This document shows, one piece after another, positions 42,998-56,600 of a DNA stretch of 64,000 nucleotides (position 1 is its first letter; every line of letters starts with the position of its first letter). The stretch spans positions 620,001 through 684,000 of the forward strand of contig NC_016521.1 in the NCBI RefSeq assembly GCF_000236905.1, written 5' to 3'. The DNA is from Tetrapisispora phaffii CBS 4417. Its lineage: Eukaryota > Ascomycota > Saccharomycetes > Saccharomycetales > Saccharomycetaceae. The translations under genes were made by a program, and so were the position numbers. Under the pieces are notes generated by a model. The model had not been told where the DNA came from. It did no database searches and was given only the letters and a program-made list of their open reading frames with translations.

Positions 42998-45151
42998 TTA
43001 CCCTTTAAAATTTATGTCGTTGAAATGAACACGCTCATGGAATGGCTGCTGCTGCTGCTGTTGTTGTTGTTGTAGTTGGTGTTGTTGTTGAATAACTCTA
43101 CCATGTTGTGTCATACCTTTTGGAACACCTTGTTGTTCTAAATTGAAGTCAAATTCATTAGAATTTGGTATACCGGTTAGATTTTGCTGTTGGTTTTGAA
43201 TTGGGGCAAATTCATAATTAACACCACCAATTTTGTCACTTTGTAAATTATGTGTCGGAGATGGTAATTTCACCATCTCCTTGCTTGGATCCATCAGGAC
43301 CGTTGTGTTGTCTGGCATCATGTGACCAGGCATACTTAAACTACCTGGTATAGTTAAACCATTAATGTTTCCTAATTGTTGAGCTTGGAGAATTTGCGAA
43401 TTTCCAGTACCACTTAGTCTCGATGACATTGAAATGCTAATACCATTATTGGCATTTTTACCTCTGCCTTTAATACCTTTATTCGAATTCTTATAAATTG
43501 TAGCCAGGTATTCCAGCAATTCTCTTTCTTCTTTTGGAATATCGGTGTTTTCATTCATTGATGCCAATTTACTAGTTAGTCGCATCAATGTTTTCAAATG
43601 GAATCTATTCTGATGAGCTTTCATATTACCTAGCTGTGTGAATGATTTATTACAATTTTCTAACTTGCAAATATATGGTTTTAATTTCTGGTGAGTCAAT
43701 GCATGTGCAGCCAGATTTCCCTTTCTTGAGAATCGTTTGCCACACATTTCACAGTTGTAAGGTTTTTCACCAGTATGCAGTCTTTGATGAGTTCTTAAAT
43801 TACCACCTTGAGTGAATCTTTTCCCGCAGAACTCACATTGGAATGGTTTGTACCCTATGTGTGACCTAACGTGAACCTCCAGATGTGTTGATTGGGTGAA
43901 GAATCTATGACAGTATGGACATTCGTGTTGTTTCATTCCATGTGATGATTTTGGTTTCTCCACACCACCTACCAGCTGATTCGAAGGCGGTAGAATATCT
44001 GTTGTGCGATCTAGAATCAGTTCACCATTATCTGTAGTCTTAATTTTTTCAGTGACACCTTTCTTCCTTGCTTCAATAATTAACATCAGTTGATCGACCT
44101 TTGTAACACCAAGTAAACCTCTTGAAGTGTCTGTCGATTGTGGCCCCAAACCCGCAGCATCATTTTGCAATTTAACATCCAGATACAATTTGTTATTATT
44201 ACTATTATTATTATTATTATTCAAGTATACTGCATTTTCCTTGTCCAAATCTGGACTAACATTTTGCAGATTTTGTTTCGATTTAGTTTCATCCTTATTC
44301 CCAGTTGCAGCAGCACTATTGTTCCTCCCCTTCTTTGAATTTTTCCTTGGTTTCCTTGTCTTTTGTTTCTTTGCTGGTGGCTGAGTTGCTGTTTCCTGTA
44401 CCCTCTGCTGGGGATAATTTGTCATAATTTGTTGCAATTGCGGGTACATCAGCCCCTGTCCGTTAATCAGTTGCTGCTGGGGTTGCAAAGTGCCTTGTTG
44501 TGGCATTGCCGAGACACTCGGACGCTGATACTGATATTGCTGTTGTGCCAAGACGTTGGCAGGCGGCATATTTGCTGCCCTGATAATACTGGAATTTCTT
44601 CTAAACTGGAAATCTAGATCGTCCACCGGGAACTTCAATGAGTTATTTCTGGATTGGGGTATCTGGAATTGTCCCTGATTACCATTATTATAATTGCTGT
44701 TATTATTATTATTGGACTGTTTCATTTGTTGTTGCGGCTGTTGGGGCCACATACTATTCACGATAGAGAAGCCTCTACCGATCGCAGACATATCTGGGTT
44801 CATCATATTCGGATTAGCAGCACCGCCGACAACGGAGCCTTTTGAGATCGAATTTGAAGACTTTTGAGCAGATTTTGCCCCCGCTGACTTATTTTGACTT
44901 GTATTAGCCTTTGCCGACATGCCTCCTGAACTATTGTTTGTATTGTTATTATCAGAGCTTGTCGCGTTCTGGTCTGCGATATTCAAAAAACTAGCTATTG
45001 AGACTTCTGTGTTGGATAATCTCGGCTGGTTATTCACACTGAATATCGATAGAGAATCACGTCTTGGATCATCAAGTTTGGATTCACTGTAGTTATCATC
45101 CTGGTTATTGCTAACTCCACTTTTATTAGAATTACTTTTTTTATTAGCCAT
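42998..45151 (-). CDS. AZF1: C2H2 zinc-finger transcription factor Azf1
   Basis: Azf1 is a glucose-dependent transcription factor that activates CLN3 and, on other carbon sources, cell-wall genes. Four tandem C2H2 fingers lie at residues about 408-517: HECPYCHRFFTQSTHLEVHV, FQCEFCGKRFTQGGNLRTHQ, YNCEMCGKRFSRKGNLAAHA and YICKLENCNKSFTQLGNMKA, joined by TGEKP-type linkers. The rest is low-complexity: asparagine runs near residues 140-155 and 310-325, and a glutamine run near the C-terminus (about 687-702) coded by CAG/CAA. A basic patch (PAKKQKTRKPRKNSKKG) could be a nuclear signal. The protein has 717 residues against 914 in S. cerevisiae, the difference lying in the low-complexity parts. Confidence 0.93.
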   Translation of the reverse strand: MANKKSNSNKSGVSNNQDDNYSESKLDDPRRDSLSIFSVNNQPRLSNTEVSIASFLNIADQNATSSDNNNTNNSSGGMSAKANTSQNKSAGAKSAQKSSNSISKGSVVGGAANPNMMNPDMSAIGRGFSIVNSMWPQQPQQQMKQSNNNNNSNYNNGNQGQFQIPQSRNNSLKFPVDDLDFQFRRNSSIIRAANMPPANVLAQQQYQYQRPSVSAMPQQGTLQPQQQLINGQGLMYPQLQQIMTNYPQQRVQETATQPPAKKQKTRKPRKNSKKGRNNSAAATGNKDETKSKQNLQNVSPDLDKENAVYLNNNNNNSNNNKLYLDVKLQNDAAGLGPQSTDTSRGLLGVTKVDQLMLIIEARKKGVTEKIKTTDNGELILDRTTDILPPSNQLVGGVEKPKSSHGMKQHECPYCHRFFTQSTHLEVHVRSHIGYKPFQCEFCGKRFTQGGNLRTHQRLHTGEKPYNCEMCGKRFSRKGNLAAHALTHQKLKPYICKLENCNKSFTQLGNMKAHQNRFHLKTLMRLTSKLASMNENTDIPKEERELLEYLATIYKNSNKGIKGRGKNANNGISISMSSRLSGTGNSQILQAQQLGNINGLTIPGSLSMPGHMMPDNTTVLMDPSKEMVKLPSPTHNLQSDKIGGVNYEFAPIQNQQQNLTGIPNSNEFDFNLEQQGVPKGMTQHGRVIQQQHQLQQQQQQQQQPFHERVHFNDINFKG
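43045..43095. repeat. CAG/CAA-type trinucleotide run in AZF1
   Basis: On the plus strand the run reads CTG/TTG triplets; on the coding strand it encodes the glutamine stretch near the AZF1 C-terminus. Such runs often vary in length between strains. Confidence 0.8.
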
Positions 45152-46059
45152 AATGAAGAGAAATAGAATGATCTGGGGGTGGGGGGCAGAAGAGCAATTG
45201 AATATGAATTCTAAGTTATGCGTTTTTCTTTCGAAAATAATGAAAAAAATAAAAGAGAAGATGACTTTTCAGCTACTTGATCAAATAATAATTCCAAATC
45301 CCTATTCTATATATAAGTTATTTCTTTTTGAACTGCCAGGACATGAACCAACGCATGTAAAAGCCGGATTTTTAAATAGAAGAGCGTTCAAGTATATTAT
45401 CTACAACGGTTCGGATTGCGGTAAGCTCTGGGATAGTGTGAATTAGAGGTATCCTTAATCAAAACAAACATGAACTAATTATTTCAGTATTACCGAACTT
45501 ATGAACGGTGACCAAAGGCATTCGTTAGCGGTGGTGATGGTTTAGTTCTGTGATAAGTCGTCGGTGAAGACTGGACCTCGAAAGGTGGGAAGTGGAGCAA
45601 ATTTCAAAAATTCTGTTTTCGGTGCCGGAGGGCGCGCGGAGGCGCGCCGACCAGCGGTGTGAGGACGGCGACGGCTGTTGTGGTGGGGGGTATGGGTGTT
45701 GGGGGTGAGAGGCCGGCGGAGGAAAGGGCAGGGGAGCGCGCGCGGAAGTCGCCGGCCGCCCGGCAGAGCGGGTAACGAGGGCGAGTGGTGAGGCGCCGCC
45801 GCGGCGGCCGCTCCGTGGGACACGATCACATTACACGTCCCGGTGCCACGTGCTGGCGTTGCGGTCACGTGGCAGCTTTTGCGAAACTCAAATTTTCCAG
45901 TTTCATTTTGGCAAAACTTTTCAAATAGTCGCTTTATACTCATCAGGTAAAACTTAATGACAACGCAGTAATGACCTATCTATATATAAATGCTTATGTG
46001 GAATCTATGAAGCGTGTGTGAGCCCTGCTGTAGGGAACCGATATCAGATAACGCACAGC
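45152..46059. promoter_or_regulatory. Divergent AZF1/RPC19 region with GC-rich island and factor sites
   Basis: The AZF1-proximal part is ordinary AT-rich DNA. From about 45601 to 45840 GC content is 70% by hand count. Sites read directly: a Rap1-like core GTATGGGTGT at 45690-45699 (inverse of ACACCCATAC), Reb1 CGGGTAA at 45769-45775, Abf1 ATCACATTACACG at 45825-45837, and CACGTG boxes at 45847-45852 and 45866-45871. A TATA element (TATATATAAA) lies at 45981-45990. The arrangement suits a strong general-regulatory-factor promoter for RPC19. Confidence 0.6.
45601..45870. other. GC-rich island (about 70% GC)
   Basis: Hand counts per 60 bases give 37, 42, 46 and 43 G+C over 45601-45840, against roughly a third in surrounding DNA. 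G runs at 45684-45690, 45694-45696 and 45701-45705 plus later GGG/GGGG runs could form a G-quadruplex on the plus strand. CpG is frequent. Eight-base rare sites are present: GGCGCGCC at 45641-45648 and GCGGCCGC at 45804-45811. Confidence 0.85.
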
Positions 46060-46452
46060 ATGAGCGACGAAGTACAAACAAGCAAGCCTGTAGACGAGAT
46101 GGAGGTCGACTCAGTCCCGGAAGTGGACGAGGTCGACGTTAACGCTGTCGACGAGGACAAGATCAAGATATTGCCCAATGCGACCTCGCCGGACGGCACG
46201 TCTGCTTCCTTCCAGATCAGCGAGGAGGACCACACATTGGGCAACGCCCTCCGTCACATCATCATGAAGAACCCAGAGGTCGAGTTCTGCGGTTATTCGA
46301 TCCCACATCCCTCGGAAACACTATTGAATTTAAGAATACAGACATACGGAAACACCACCGCTGTCGAGGCCTTGCAAAAAGGTCTCAAGGACCTGATGGA
46401 TATGTGCGATGTGGTCGAGGAGAAGTTCACCCAACGCATCAAGGAGCTATAG
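46060..46452 (+). CDS. RPC19: RNA polymerase I and III shared subunit AC19
   Basis: AC19 pairs with AC40 as the alpha-like assembly platform of RNA polymerases I and III. The conserved body includes GTSASFQISEEDHTLGNALR, KNPEVEFCGYSIPHPSE and RIQTYGNTTAVEALQKGLKD, nearly the S. cerevisiae sequence. The frame is open to a GTG at 46018, but the ATG at 46060 is the likely start, giving 130 residues (142 in S. cerevisiae, with a longer acidic N-terminus). Base composition is odd: by hand, 61 of the first 80 codons end in G or C (76%), with CTC, GCG, CCG and TCG codons that AT-rich yeasts rarely use. Neighbouring genes prefer A or T. The gene is next to DBP2, as in YNL113W-YNL112W. Confidence 0.96.
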   Translation: MSDEVQTSKPVDEMEVDSVPEVDEVDVNAVDEDKIKILPNATSPDGTSASFQISEEDHTLGNALRHIIMKNPEVEFCGYSIPHPSETLLNLRIQTYGNTTAVEALQKGLKDLMDMCDVVEEKFTQRIKEL

Positions 46453-49599
<3,147 letters not shown>

Positions 49600-49849
49600 G
49601 AGCATGTTTCAGTACATAACTACCAAAATCTTCTTAGCTACCTTTAAAGCTTTATATTAATTTGTATACTATTTACATAAACTAGAACACACACATATAC
49701 ATACTTATACATTTTGTAATCTATAAATTTTAAGAATTTGACAACGCTTTTTTTGTTTTAGTATATAGAGACGATTTTATTTTTAGTAAAGAGATATTCC
49801 AAGATATATATAAGGTTCACAATGATATTTTAAAACATTTTATAATCTA

Positions 49850-51919
49850 TTACCATTCATCACCCCATCCATCATTGATATTTTCATTATCTTCAATATC
49901 TAAAGTAAGTGTTCTTGAAGATGTTGTTTTTATTGTGCGCATTTTAGGTTTAACTTTTCCAGCAGTGGACTTAGTTGTGTGTGTGATAGGTTCTTGCTCT
50001 TCAAGTATATCATTATTCCAAGAATCATCTATGCTAATCTTTTTACCTTGTAAATTGTTAATATTAAGTACAGGTATATTATTATTTTCAAATGCAGTTT
50101 CTTCACCCCAAGCATCGTTATCGCCCCACTGGATATCTTCGTTAATTGCATTATTCGAATCCCAGTCATCATTTTGGAAAGCGCCAGATGATTTTTTCAA
50201 TGTATTTACCTCCTCAAGTGATGGTGAATTTAATCTTAAACTTGTCATAAATTGCTCACTTAACTCATTATCATTAGTTCCATAATTATCAAAATCAATA
50301 TCTTGTGATTCATCCTTAGTATCAGTTGCAACTGATGCTGCTTCACTTTCTAATTTTTCCAAATACTTATTGAACAGCACTTTAGCTTTGGATCTAACCA
50401 ATGGATCTTTATCCAATACAGCTGGTGCAATAACAGTTAAAATTTTTCCCGCAATAGTAGAAACATCTAATAAATCAATAGATTTTTCCAAACCATATAA
50501 AGCTGCCAAACGTGGTTTAATGTCCGGATCCTTTAAAGATTTTGTAAATGCAGTTCCAAGGATACTTGCTCTACTTCCAGATGCCGATAATGTAGAAGCA
50601 ACCTTCGTCATAATCAATATAGTCCAAGTACGTACCTCCACATCTGGATCTACTTGTGTCTTAGCTAAGTAGCGTAATAATTCGTTATTTAATTGACGTT
50701 CTGATATGCTTGGTACAATTACTGGAACAGTCTTTAAAGTTTTTAAACGCAGTGTTACATCAGAGTCGGAAAGTCCTTGTAAATATTGTGGGAAGACACG
50801 ATTAGTAATGTCATTCTTCCCTAATGGCTCTAATAATTTAGGTAAATAAATTAATAATAGAAATCTTATCTGTCTATCTGGTAATTTAAACATCTGTATT
50901 GTTAATTCTTTAAATTCTTTGGGATAAAACTGGTGTTCATCAGTAAGTTCTAACAATATTGCTAAAAAATGAAGAATCTTAGAATTTTTATTAGTGATCG
51001 ATTGAGGGGTTTGCAACCAGTTAACAATTGAAATCAGTTCAGGAATTATAGCTCCGACAATAAAACCTGGTGACATATTAGAAAACGTTTGTCTAGATTC
51101 AAAATATAAACTTTCAAAAGTGGACATTATAATGAATTTACCTTCTGCATCTTTAATGTGTATTTCCTTTAAATCTTTATCTAACCTAATCAATCTGTTA
51201 TTTAACCATGTTTGTGAATTGACTATTTTTTGTAAGAAGACACTGCAAGTAATGGAACCTTTTGATAACATGTTCATGGCAGTATTCCAATCTTTTGGAA
51301 CTTTACCACTCAGGAAATGTTTAATCAAGTGATACATATTCAAGGCATCAACAGTTTTATAATCATTAGAATAAGTTGTAAACCCTTGAATAGTATAGTA
51401 ATGCTTTGACATATTAGAAAATATGTGAGAATTCACGTCAGATCTCTTAACCAGTAATTCAAGTCCAAATATTAACCATTGACCCTTTTCATTGACATAA
51501 ATGGATTCTGGAGATATAGTACCAATTATGAATTCTTCTAAAATTTTCAATGTGTCTAGTAATTGAGCAATACCTAATTGTAACGCTTGTAAATTTCTTT
51601 GATACGTAGTTAATTGATCCCAATTGAATGGAGAGACACGTTCCGTAATAATATATGTGTTATTTGGATCTGAGTCATATATTTCGAAAACAGGGCACAA
51701 TCCCGGTATTTTCATTACCTTTGCCTTTTGCAGACAATTGGTGATCAATTCATCTGTTCCAGAATTCTTGTTTGCTTTAAAGGCAGTGATTGGAACCGAA
51801 TCTGCCTTTCTGATCCCATGAAAAACTGTCCACAGCTCAGTTTTATGAATAGAATTCTCTTCCAATGTATATGGAAACTGGAAATTAGAAATAGACTTAA
51901 ATATACTTGAAAAATTCAT
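49850..51919 (-). CDS. CEX1: tRNA nuclear export adaptor Cex1 (SCYL1-like pseudokinase)
   Basis: Cex1 sits at the cytoplasmic face of the nuclear pore, collects aminoacylated tRNA from Los1/Msn5 and passes it to eEF1A; it also associates with COPI. The N-terminal third is a pseudokinase domain (opening FPYTLEENSIHKTELWTVFHG) that lacks a normal catalytic loop. HEAT repeats follow at about 300-520 (FLLLIYLPKLLEPLGK, SDVTLRLKTLKTVPVIV, KDPDIKPRLAALYGLEK). The C-terminus is acidic with tryptophan motifs (DDWDSNNA, WGDNDAWG) and ends NINDGWGDEW. It has 689 residues against 761 in S. cerevisiae. In S. cerevisiae (YOR112W) it lies next to AZF1. Confidence 0.92.
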   Translation of the reverse strand: MNFSSIFKSISNFQFPYTLEENSIHKTELWTVFHGIRKADSVPITAFKANKNSGTDELITNCLQKAKVMKIPGLCPVFEIYDSDPNNTYIITERVSPFNWDQLTTYQRNLQALQLGIAQLLDTLKILEEFIIGTISPESIYVNEKGQWLIFGLELLVKRSDVNSHIFSNMSKHYYTIQGFTTYSNDYKTVDALNMYHLIKHFLSGKVPKDWNTAMNMLSKGSITCSVFLQKIVNSQTWLNNRLIRLDKDLKEIHIKDAEGKFIIMSTFESLYFESRQTFSNMSPGFIVGAIIPELISIVNWLQTPQSITNKNSKILHFLAILLELTDEHQFYPKEFKELTIQMFKLPDRQIRFLLLIYLPKLLEPLGKNDITNRVFPQYLQGLSDSDVTLRLKTLKTVPVIVPSISERQLNNELLRYLAKTQVDPDVEVRTWTILIMTKVASTLSASGSRASILGTAFTKSLKDPDIKPRLAALYGLEKSIDLLDVSTIAGKILTVIAPAVLDKDPLVRSKAKVLFNKYLEKLESEAASVATDTKDESQDIDFDNYGTNDNELSEQFMTSLRLNSPSLEEVNTLKKSSGAFQNDDWDSNNAINEDIQWGDNDAWGEETAFENNNIPVLNINNLQGKKISIDDSWNNDILEEQEPITHTTKSTAGKVKPKMRTIKTTSSRTLTLDIEDNENINDGWGDEW

Positions 51920-52464
51920 TGTAAAAATTAGTCTACCAGCTGAAATCTAGATTTATATTTTGTATGATTCTCAAAGAAAAATAATTGGACTACGGTCCTA
52001 AATTTAATATAATGATTACAATCACCAGGGTAGTTTGTTTGATAACCTTGATAGCCACTATTTAACTTCTATACAGAAATATATATCTATATATTTAGTA
52101 ATTCTGAAGTTAGCTCACTTTATTTTGAATGTCATTTTTTAGGATTTATGAGTATTTTAACAAATATTTTTTTGCAGCGAACTCTTCAAAGAATCTCATT
52201 TAATGATTATGCGTAAGATACGGACAGTACAATATACACAGTCGCCAATTGTACACACGTTATAAGATAAAGTTGTGATTATGGTTAACAGATTAAACTC
52301 ATAGTCATATTTTGATTAGACTATATTCAATGTATATATACAAATATATTGTCAAAATTTTCTTTATTATGATAATAAACTATATAATATACAAAATGTT
52401 TGATTTATCATCTTAATACTATTTAAAAATAATGTAATTAATGCTTAGGAGAAAAATATTAAAT
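51920..52464. other. CEX1 upstream / NOP15 downstream region
   Basis: The 545 bp stretch is AT-rich, with TATATATCTATATATT near 52080-52096 as a possible core promoter element for CEX1. No further gene is seen. Confidence 0.45.
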
Positions 52465-53121
52465 TCACCACTTGAACTCAATACCAGATTCGGATAACTT
52501 GTTCAGTCTTAATTCATGTTTAATGTTTGCATTTTTCTTCAATTCTTCTTCTGATTTCTTTGTAGTGTTCAGTGAAAACTTGCTTGGTCTGTATTTCAAT
52601 AGTTTTTCAATTTTAGTATCCTTTGGCATCAGAACTACCTTCAACAAATGACCTAATACTAAATAATTATTCATAGATTCTTGAGCTATCTTTGCATCAT
52701 CTTTATTCACAAATTCAATGAAACCGTAATGTCTTGAATTACCAGTCTTTTTATTTCTTGCTAATTTGACTTGTTTCAAATCACCAAATTGAGAGAAATA
52801 TTTACTCAACTGCCTTTCATGGAATCCTTTAGGTAACCTGCTTATATAAATAATACCTGAGTACATATCAGTGGCTTTTTTGCTGTTATCTTTAGTTTTA
52901 GTCTTCGGAGTTAATTTTTTAATGTTATGAGTGGAAGTGTTTGTTTCTTCATCAGAACTTAAACCTTCAACAACATCGTCATCCTTCCCAGAGGTGGCAT
53001 CATCAGCGGATTCATCAGAAGACTCGGTGTGAATCTCTTCTTCAAGTTGAGTACTGGCTTGTACTTCTTTTACTTCCTTTACAGGAGCATTCAGTTTCTT
53101 GTTAGCAGTGACTTTGGCCAT
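52465..53121 (-). CDS. NOP15: Pre-60S ribosome assembly factor Nop15
   Basis: Nop15 binds the ITS2 region of pre-rRNA together with Cic1 and Rlp7 and is needed for 27S processing; it also affects cytokinesis. The 218 residues match S. cerevisiae (220). A single RRM lies at about 90-170: RNP2 is IIYISRLPKG and RNP1 is SRHYGFIEF. FSQFGDLKQVKLARNKKTG separates them. An acidic serine-rich region precedes the RRM, and a basic tail follows (KIEKLLKYRPSKFSLNTTKK). PAC and RRPE motifs lie 179-221 bp upstream. Confidence 0.95.
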   Translation of the reverse strand: MAKVTANKKLNAPVKEVKEVQASTQLEEEIHTESSDESADDATSGKDDDVVEGLSSDEETNTSTHNIKKLTPKTKTKDNSKKATDMYSGIIYISRLPKGFHERQLSKYFSQFGDLKQVKLARNKKTGNSRHYGFIEFVNKDDAKIAQESMNNYLVLGHLLKVVLMPKDTKIEKLLKYRPSKFSLNTTKKSEEELKKNANIKHELRLNKLSESGIEFKW

Positions 53122-53637
53122 TTTATATATGTATATTCTTTCACAATGATCTTGATCAAATTGACACTAGTTTAGCTTATCTAAAGAGTTAAAAGATAAC
53201 ACTGTTTCTATACAAGATATCATTATTATATAAGTTTCTTATAATACAAGATAACCAATAACTCAAACATAACTGAAGGTTAAAAGCCAGTGAGGTTTTG
53301 CGATGAGATGAGATGAGATGAGCTTAAACAATAAAATTTTCAAATTTCTCAAGTTTATTCAAACAAATATCATTATTAACGACATAGTGAATAATGATAT
53401 AACAGTTAAAAGTCTTGTTATACATTATAATTATATATATAGTGTGTGTCTGTTTAGCATCTAGTGTCATTTATTATAGTATATAGTTTCCGTTAACCTT
53501 AGAAATGGTTTATAGAAATATACTTCAGGTTTATAATATGCTCTATTATTCAGATACTATTACATGCAGTTAGGTAAAAATATTCCGCCTTCTCTTTGTT
53601 ATTTAAAACGTAAAAAAACTCAAAATATAGTGTCTTC
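53122..53637 (-). promoter_or_regulatory. NOP15 promoter with four-fold GATGAG PAC run and RRPE
   Basis: GC then GATGAG-type units repeated four times fills 53300-53322 (PAC core GCGATGAGATGAG), and AAAATTTTC (RRPE) lies at 53333-53341. Both are 179-221 bp before NOP15. The remainder up to 53637 is the AT-rich 3' region of the INP gene. Confidence 0.65.
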
Positions 53638-56600
53638 TTATTTTGGCGTCAAGGGTCTCCATGCATCCATAGACAAATGCTCAAGTTCTGCCTTCTTAAC
53701 AGGAACTGTAGGGGGATTCTTTGTAATTGTGTCATTATCTTTTGTTTCACGTTTGGTATCTGGTTTTGTAGATTCATTGCTTGTTTTTGCGTGTAAACTT
53801 GGTGGGGCCGCTGGTTTAACCTTTTCAGCAATAGGTAATGCTGGTGACGACGGAGAACTAGAGTTCTTTGGTGTTAGAATAACGTCACTGAAACCAGGTG
53901 GTAATGCTTTTCTTGGCTTAGGTGGGGAAGGGGATGAAAATGCCGGTTTCCGTTCGGTAGTAGAACCTTGTAATGGAGTAGCAGCTACAGGAGCAGCTGG
54001 TGGTTGTGATTGTGATTTTGGAGGCTCTGGGACAAATCTTGTCGCACCGTCATTTTTGACTGCAGATTGTAAAGTAGTAGCTTTAAGAGGTGGCGGTAAA
54101 TTTCTTGTTATTGACTCCTCAGAAGTTGATGATGCTCTGGAGGATGGTTGTTGCACGTTTCTTGGTAAATATACCTCCGAAGCCGATGACACTCTCGATG
54201 ATGGCTGTAGTGGTATAGAACTTAATGATGCAGAGGATGATAGTATATTGGAAGGACTTTTTCTAGATGGAGAAGCTTGAATGTCAAAATCAAGTAAAGA
54301 ATTACTTGAAGGTTTTGAGGAAATTTTATACTTTTCTAATATTTTATTAGCTTCTGTGTCAATATCTACCAACTGTAGTACCTTTGATCCGACTTCATTA
54401 GGGTGAGAAGCTTTAAATTCTTCATATAAATCTTTAGATAACTTATTCTTAACATTCTCATCAATACAGACTATTTTTGCCTTATATGCGGCATACACTG
54501 GGTGATGATCGCTGATACGCATATCAACATCAGAATAGGCAAGTGGTTGCAAATTAGCCCCCCTGTAAACAATTCTATCTGTCCAAGAAGGTGTTCTGGC
54601 TTTCTCAGATGAATCATATCTATTAGTACCAATATCAAATTTATAAGTTGGACGAAATTGAATCGTCGGTTCCTTGAAATTTTGAAATACTACACCTGTA
54701 TTAATTTCTTGAGTTAATTGATCATATGTTAATAGTTTTTCAATATAATTTTCTCCTTTATCCATTAATGCTTTTCTAACTTGTTCATTAGAAAGAGAGA
54801 TTCTATAATTTAAATCACCTAACCAAAATATAGAATCATGGTTTCTTACAGTTTTCGACCTTGCAAAAGTGATACTTTTCATGATGCTCTCATAATCATT
54901 TCTACGTTCGTCTACATTTCCCGAGCCCGCTGCAAAATGTGCGTTAACTGCACAAAATGAAGTTTCATTATATTGAAAACGTATTGCCACTGCACCTTTA
55001 TTACCTGTCATGCCACCAAATCCAGTCTTTTTTGAAGAACCTTCAACTTGCTTGATTTTGTGTGCTTTGGATTTCTTTACGAAAAATAACATTAATAGAG
55101 AAGTCATTTGCTGAACTCTAAGTAATAGATATTTTTCATCGAATTGGTTAAGACATTGGCTTACCATTGATTCCCAAAAACTACCCTTGGTGGAATCCGC
55201 GTTTAAAATTGAACCAGCGGACATTTCAATGACTTCCTGCATCCCAAGAATTACAATATCAGGCTTAAATTTATCACCTATAGGAAATAACCACTGTGAT
55301 AAATCTGTTGGTCTGGAAATACCATTCACATTATATGTACCAATGAATATATCAGCTGAGGAATATGACGTGAAGTTATCCTTTTTCTTTTCCAATTGTT
55401 GAGTAACATACTCGTTTATTGGATCATATAACTCAACAGCCTGCTGATGAGGCAAACGTCCCAATAAAGCATCGATATTTTGTTGTTTATCTTTGTCCAT
55501 AAAATTGTTAATATACATCCTACTAACTGATTTTGTTGCATCAGATAGAGCACCAGCAAAAGACATTTTACCTTTTCTAGAAAAAGATGATTTCAATGCA
55601 TTAGTACCGGTATATATTTGAGAAATTTGGTCACCATGATCGGCCCACAATGCATTATGCTTAGAAGCAAAATCTGTGTCTTCTACATAATCTTTTGAAT
55701 TAATCAATTGAAAATCTTCTAGGAATAGTTTGAATACTGTTAACGAAAGCATCTGTTGCACTAAATTAGTTCTATCTAGACAATCCAAACAATTTGTTCT
55801 AAAAACACCATGCTGTTCAGAGATAACTCTTTTTTCCCTAACATCGTAAGAGAAATAACCATTTTCCAATATGAAATCAGTGACTAATGGTAACAATTTT
55901 TTTGATCCTACAAAACCGACTTGAGAGGTTTCCTTATGGAAATCAAATTCAGTTAAAAATGTGTCGCTATTTAATGAGACTTTCTTCGATAATTGTAAAT
56001 GTTGTCTATAACGTTTGGTTAAACCAATTTCTGATGATCTAGTAGATAATAAATTAATTACATTAACGGATCCATACTTATTAGTTAGTCGCACGAAATG
56101 TTCGTCAAAAACTGGTTGCGTAGCTTCAACAGATCTAGTGATCGAAACTTTGGGGTTTATTAGAGCTGTATCTTGCTCCCAAAAGATTGGCACACTACCT
56201 CTAATTTGTGTAAATGAATAACAATATTGATTTGAGAACATAATCAATTCAGTTTCAACAAAATTGGCTACATTAGATTCATCATCTATACCTCTTGCAT
56301 TAAATCTAGTACCTGCACGTTTCCAACTCTGTTTCGATATAACTGTTAATCCAATCTTCAGATTCTTCACATATGTAATAAATGTTTCGGCAAAACCTCT
56401 TATAACTGTTGTTAAGAATCCTTCGTCATCTAAAATCTGTCTTGCATTAACATCTAATCTATCTCTATAAGTAATAATTTCTTTCATTAAAAATGAATTC
56501 CACATATATTCCTTTTCAAAATTATCAGAACTTAATGAATGGCTTATAAAACCTCTTCTTTGTAAAGTAGAGGTTAAATCAAAGTCTGTGCTATAATAAA

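Noticed and set aside
45542..45943. 133-codon open frame on the minus strand through the GC island, starting at an ATG
   Set aside because: High GC removes stop codons, the residues are low-complexity A, P, R and H with no family likeness, and the region looks like the RPC19 promoter.
53564..54280. 238-codon open frame on the plus strand
   Set aside because: It is antisense to the proline- and serine-rich C-terminus of the synaptojanin gene; biased codons there keep the opposite strand open.
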